Positions 61,210 to 64,000 of a DNA stretch of 64,000 bases are shown here, one piece after another. Source of the DNA: Bretschneidera sinensis (lineage: Eukaryota; Streptophyta; Magnoliopsida; Brassicales; Akaniaceae); assembly GCA_023935145.1 (NCBI GenBank), contig CM043698.1:33947001-34011000 (forward strand). Direction: 5' to 3'. The notes below the pieces were generated by a model that did not search any database, was not told where the DNA came from, and worked only from the letters and a program-made list of their open reading frames with translations. Numbering within the stretch: the first letter of the stretch is position 1; each line of letters opens with the position of its first letter. The position numbers and the translations under genes were made by a program.

Positions 61210-62101
61210 TCTCCTCATTTTTTATGATGGCAAAACTAATGAGAGAAAACAGTTCTAAAAACTAAGTGTTGGGTTTTTAGAAAAAATTGGCCAGAGTTTC
61301 CTCTGTTTTTCGGACAAAACCAATATGTAAAGCAGTTCAAACGTAGTTTATAAACAACCCAACTAAGCAAAGTAAAATAGACTTATATTCATCAAGGTTT
61401 TTGTTTTTGGAGCAATGCTCCCTATAAATTTATGCTATATTTTAAGTTTACATTGATATTTATCTTTTTCTCATTTTTCTCCCTCGTTTTGATAGCAGCA
61501 AAAAAGGGGGTGCAAACGCAAAAAATAAGCAACACGGATAACATAAACAGGAAGATAATGTATAAACAAACTTGTATGCGAAAACTAGGCATTATTCGGA
61601 GCTAGGAAGACTTCCCGAGAAGAACCGAAAGTTTTCACACTAGCATAAGTAGTTAAAGCATATTGTGGAGTATAAATTGTTGGAATTTTGGGTTCAGATA
61701 TGTTATAACATTGTGTATATAGACCCGTTATCTAATAAAGGACCCAATTAAGTGATATAATTTTTATGGGTCTCTAAAGTATCAAGGTTCTTTAGTATGG
61801 GCTACCTTATGTGTAGAAGCCCGATGTGGTATGGGTCTTTGTTAATGGGCCAAAGACCCAATGCACATGTGTGAGGTAACTATTAGGGTTATGGTCCCTA
61901 AGGCACAGGGAAATAAATAGACATCAGGGGAGGGTGTTTAACGGGTGTTAAATTTTATTGAAATAGACAGTTCTTCTCCCTCCTTTCTAACATTCAATTG
62001 ATTGGTTCCCACACCAAAGGTGGTTCTCTCTGTAGTCTTAGAAGATCAACCCAAGGATGCTTACTTGCAATGTATTCCGGTTTGTTTCTAACTCATCTTC
62101 T

Positions 62102-62189
<88 letters not shown>

Positions 62190-62574
62190 CTTAATATGAA
62201 AAGATTTTGGATGTATCATTGATTATTTGTGTATTAGTATCAAGATTAATATAACATAAATGACTTAAACCAAGTAATCATATAGCTTTAAAGTAAAGCA
62301 AGTATATGAACCATAAGCTAGATAACTGAAATATAGGCAAATATATATAAACATCCATACATCACAGGCTTCTAGAAGCCAAATATTGAATACAATAACA
62401 GAAATGTATGATAAAGTAGTAAATGTTCGTGTTAAGATCATCTAAGAGTTATATATACAAAAAAAGGATAAAACAGGAAGCTCAGCGAGCGGGAGAATCA
62501 GAACTATCTCGAATAAGATCCTAAAGCTCAGCCAAGAAGCCCTCTGTGTGCTCTCAGTGCAGCTCGAAGTCATC
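61210..62574 (+). other. LTR-like and AT-rich sequence, no gene
   Basis: TGTTGGAATTTTGGGTTCAG at 61679 opens a stretch with GACCC and GGGCC motifs and AGGGAAATAAATAGA, which looks like an LTR or TRIM-type element, but I could not find its partner. The TA microsatellite lies within it. Confidence 0.4.
62105..62188 (+). repeat. (TA)n microsatellite, about 42 units
   Basis: 84 bases of uninterrupted alternating A and T. Such runs are prone to length error in assemblies. Confidence 0.95.
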
Positions 62575-63078
62575 TCAAAGTGAGTGGAGGTCATGGTGCA
62601 TGGAATCAACAGAAGAGCTCAAGCTCTGGAACCCGGACTGCATGGATAGTTGGAGGCTCAAAATAGCCTGGAGTAGATCATCGTACCCAGCCTGACCAAT
62701 ACTAGAACCACCATGTTGTGGTGCTCGGTCATCAGTGTCCATAGCAGTGGGAGGGGCTGCATCACCAGGACTTTCGTCGTCCTCCTCACTACTGTCGCTC
62801 TCTCCAATCCTTATGTTTTTCCCGGCCTTGGAGTAAATCAATCCATCACGGATGGTGCACCTCATATTCTTCAGAGAAGAGACATTGATGATGTCCTTGT
62901 TGGCCGATGTCCTGAGCCTCAGAGGCTAGAAAGGGGAACCCGAAAGTGCTGGAGGATGAGGGTGATGAGCATCCCATAAGGAAGGCACCCAGAGTCACTA
63001 GTTTCACCATTGATCATGTTGGCGAACAATAGAGGGTAGATATTGAAGTAGTGTTCAGTTTTAAGACACCAAATCAAT
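62575..63078 (-). pseudogene. Plant transposon-protein fragment
   Basis: The minus-strand frame 62865-62575 reads NMRCTIRDGLIYSKAG, then an acidic stretch (ESDSSEEDDESPGD) and a C-terminal helix with LLQAILSLQLSMQSGFQSLS. Upstream in a shifted frame is MINGETSDSGCLPYGMLITL. Together they resemble the C-terminal half of proteins I recall as 'putative plant transposon protein' (Pfam Transposase_32), found with plant retroelements. A small frameshift (near 62930) separates the two halves. Confidence 0.5.
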
Positions 63079-63089
63079 ACAATGTCTAT

Positions 63090-64000
63090 CTTAATAAGAA
63101 GGTAGCAAGTTTTAAGTATAAATCATTTGCTTGAAAATTTGTGCATGATGCAATTACCAAATGTGTACTAATTCAAGTCTGTTTACAGATACTTTCAAGT
63201 AAAGGAGATATTGGTGTTTTTCGGAATAGGAAGAGGGAAACCACAGTACCCATGCTAGTCCATCATGATCCTACTTTTTTTTTTTTTTTATGTTCATAGA
63301 TTGTTTGTTGGAGGAGTTTTCTGAGATAATTGTGTTTCAACTATGATACAGGAGCTTAATTTCATTAAGGAAAGGAGGGTTAAGCAACATCTACCAATAG
63401 AACGTTTCAGTGAGGTACAATTTAGTATTAATATGTTGGATTCTGCTGCCAACATCCCCACCCCTTGCTCTCTAATTTTTAATGGCGTCGTCTTATACAA
63501 GTTTAACTATTAAATATTTCTTGTGCTTTCGTTGTCATCACTATTTGCTATCGCTCTCATTTTTTCCCTCCATGTTGGATGCTAGCTCTCTTTGACATCC
63601 GAGCTTCAGTCAAATAATGGATCTCAGTTGAAATTTTCTCGTCCTACTTGTATATCTATGAAGGTGCACTTGTTCACCTAACTTTCTATGCTTTAGATGA
63701 ACACAACTTGTATCATTTATTCGAATTTGCATTTTGCCGACTACTATAATGAGTTGATTGTTTTTTGGTATAAGGGCTCAAAAGAAAATAGATTGAATTC
63801 TTTCCAAGCAGGAAATCAGGTAAGCTAGGCATATTGTTTGAACAACTAGCTCATATATACTTTATTTTTGCATTAGTATCTGGCATGGATACCCACTGCT
63901 ATTCTAATGAGATGGTTTTTGAATTTCCTAATTAATTTTTGCAAAAACGTCCTGTAGCAGATAACACATGTAGTGAAAGAAAAGCTGCCTATTTTTGGTG
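63090..64000 (+). pseudogene. Partial second copy of TPX2, exons 12-16 region
   Basis: From CTTAATAAGAAGGTAGCAAG at 63090 to the window end it aligns with 24215-25122 of TPX2 at about 95-96 percent by eye, introns included. Exon equivalents are 63189-63254, 63352-63414, 63586-63663, 63775-63819 and 63961 onward. The donor after the first is changed from ATG|GTAGTC to ATG|CTAGTC, and several codons differ (for example N-M-E-R-R to I-K-E-R-R). The left junction falls inside an exon, so this is a broken segmental duplicate. More of it may lie beyond the window. Confidence 0.9.

Noticed and set aside
61998..62189. 63-codon frame ending in repeated Tyr-Ile
   Set aside because: The C-terminus is the translated TA microsatellite.

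Overview
The window is nuclear DNA of a dicotyledonous, probably woody, plant. The reasons are multi-exon genes with GT..AG introns, AT-rich intergenic DNA, plant-only families (a plant-type TPX2, an ACS10/12-type aminotransferase, an S-type anion channel, a phytocyanin and a plastid-targeted terpene synthase), and nested plant Ty3/gypsy, LTR and hAT elements. I see no rRNA or tRNA genes, no CRISPR array and no prokaryotic operon. I cannot name the species.

Left arm, 1-31 kb. An ACS10/12-like aminotransferase (minus strand, 498-4353) keeps its exon plan but has two frameshifts and has lost its substrate-carboxylate arginine. About 5 kb of AT-rich DNA follows. Then comes a 5.2 kb hAT transposon (9144-14318) with matching ends, a degenerate 8-bp target duplication and a decayed transposase. 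It sits in an older LTR-retroelement remnant that also holds a solo LTR with a perfect GTGGT duplication (15591-16737). The best-preserved gene is TPX2 (plus strand, 19146-25354; about 17 exons by eye plus a tandemly duplicated second exon, 546 codons with both copies). Behind it lie a wrecked SLAH3-like anion channel (minus), a phytocyanin without a start ATG and with a stop just before its GPI-anchor tail (plus), and an unidentified gene fragment near 29.4-31.2 kb.

Middle, 31-41 kb. A monoterpene-synthase-like pseudogene (minus, 32551-36260) still shows RRX8W, DDxxD and NSE/DTE motifs but is frameshifted and has lost most of one exon. It is followed by a repeat field with a roughly 590-bp tandem repeat between two copies of a 0.5 kb block.

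Right arm, 41-64 kb. An 18.2 kb Tat-like Ty3/gypsy element (40932-59095, CTACC duplications) has gag-pol on the minus strand. On the plus strand, between pol and the 3' LTR, it carries a second, intron-containing gene of the 'putative gypsy-type transposon' family with its own TATA box, preceded by an array of about 18 units of a 48-bp hairpin repeat. A defective Athila-like element (44897-50502) and a 1.45 kb solo LTR (53459-54907) are inserted into it. Beyond lie the 3' end of a second phytocyanin, a truncated LTR, an LTR-like block with a TA microsatellite, a transposon-protein fragment, and a partial second copy of TPX2 that runs off the window end.

Overall this is a decaying tandem-duplication neighbourhood: partial copies of TPX2 and phytocyanin occur at both ends, four host genes are broken, and retroelements fill the space between. 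I found no convincing new multi-gene system. The most unusual features are the TPX2 exon duplication, the antisense gene with its hairpin minisatellite inside the Tat-like element, and the phytocyanin that kept its GPI tail behind a stop codon.
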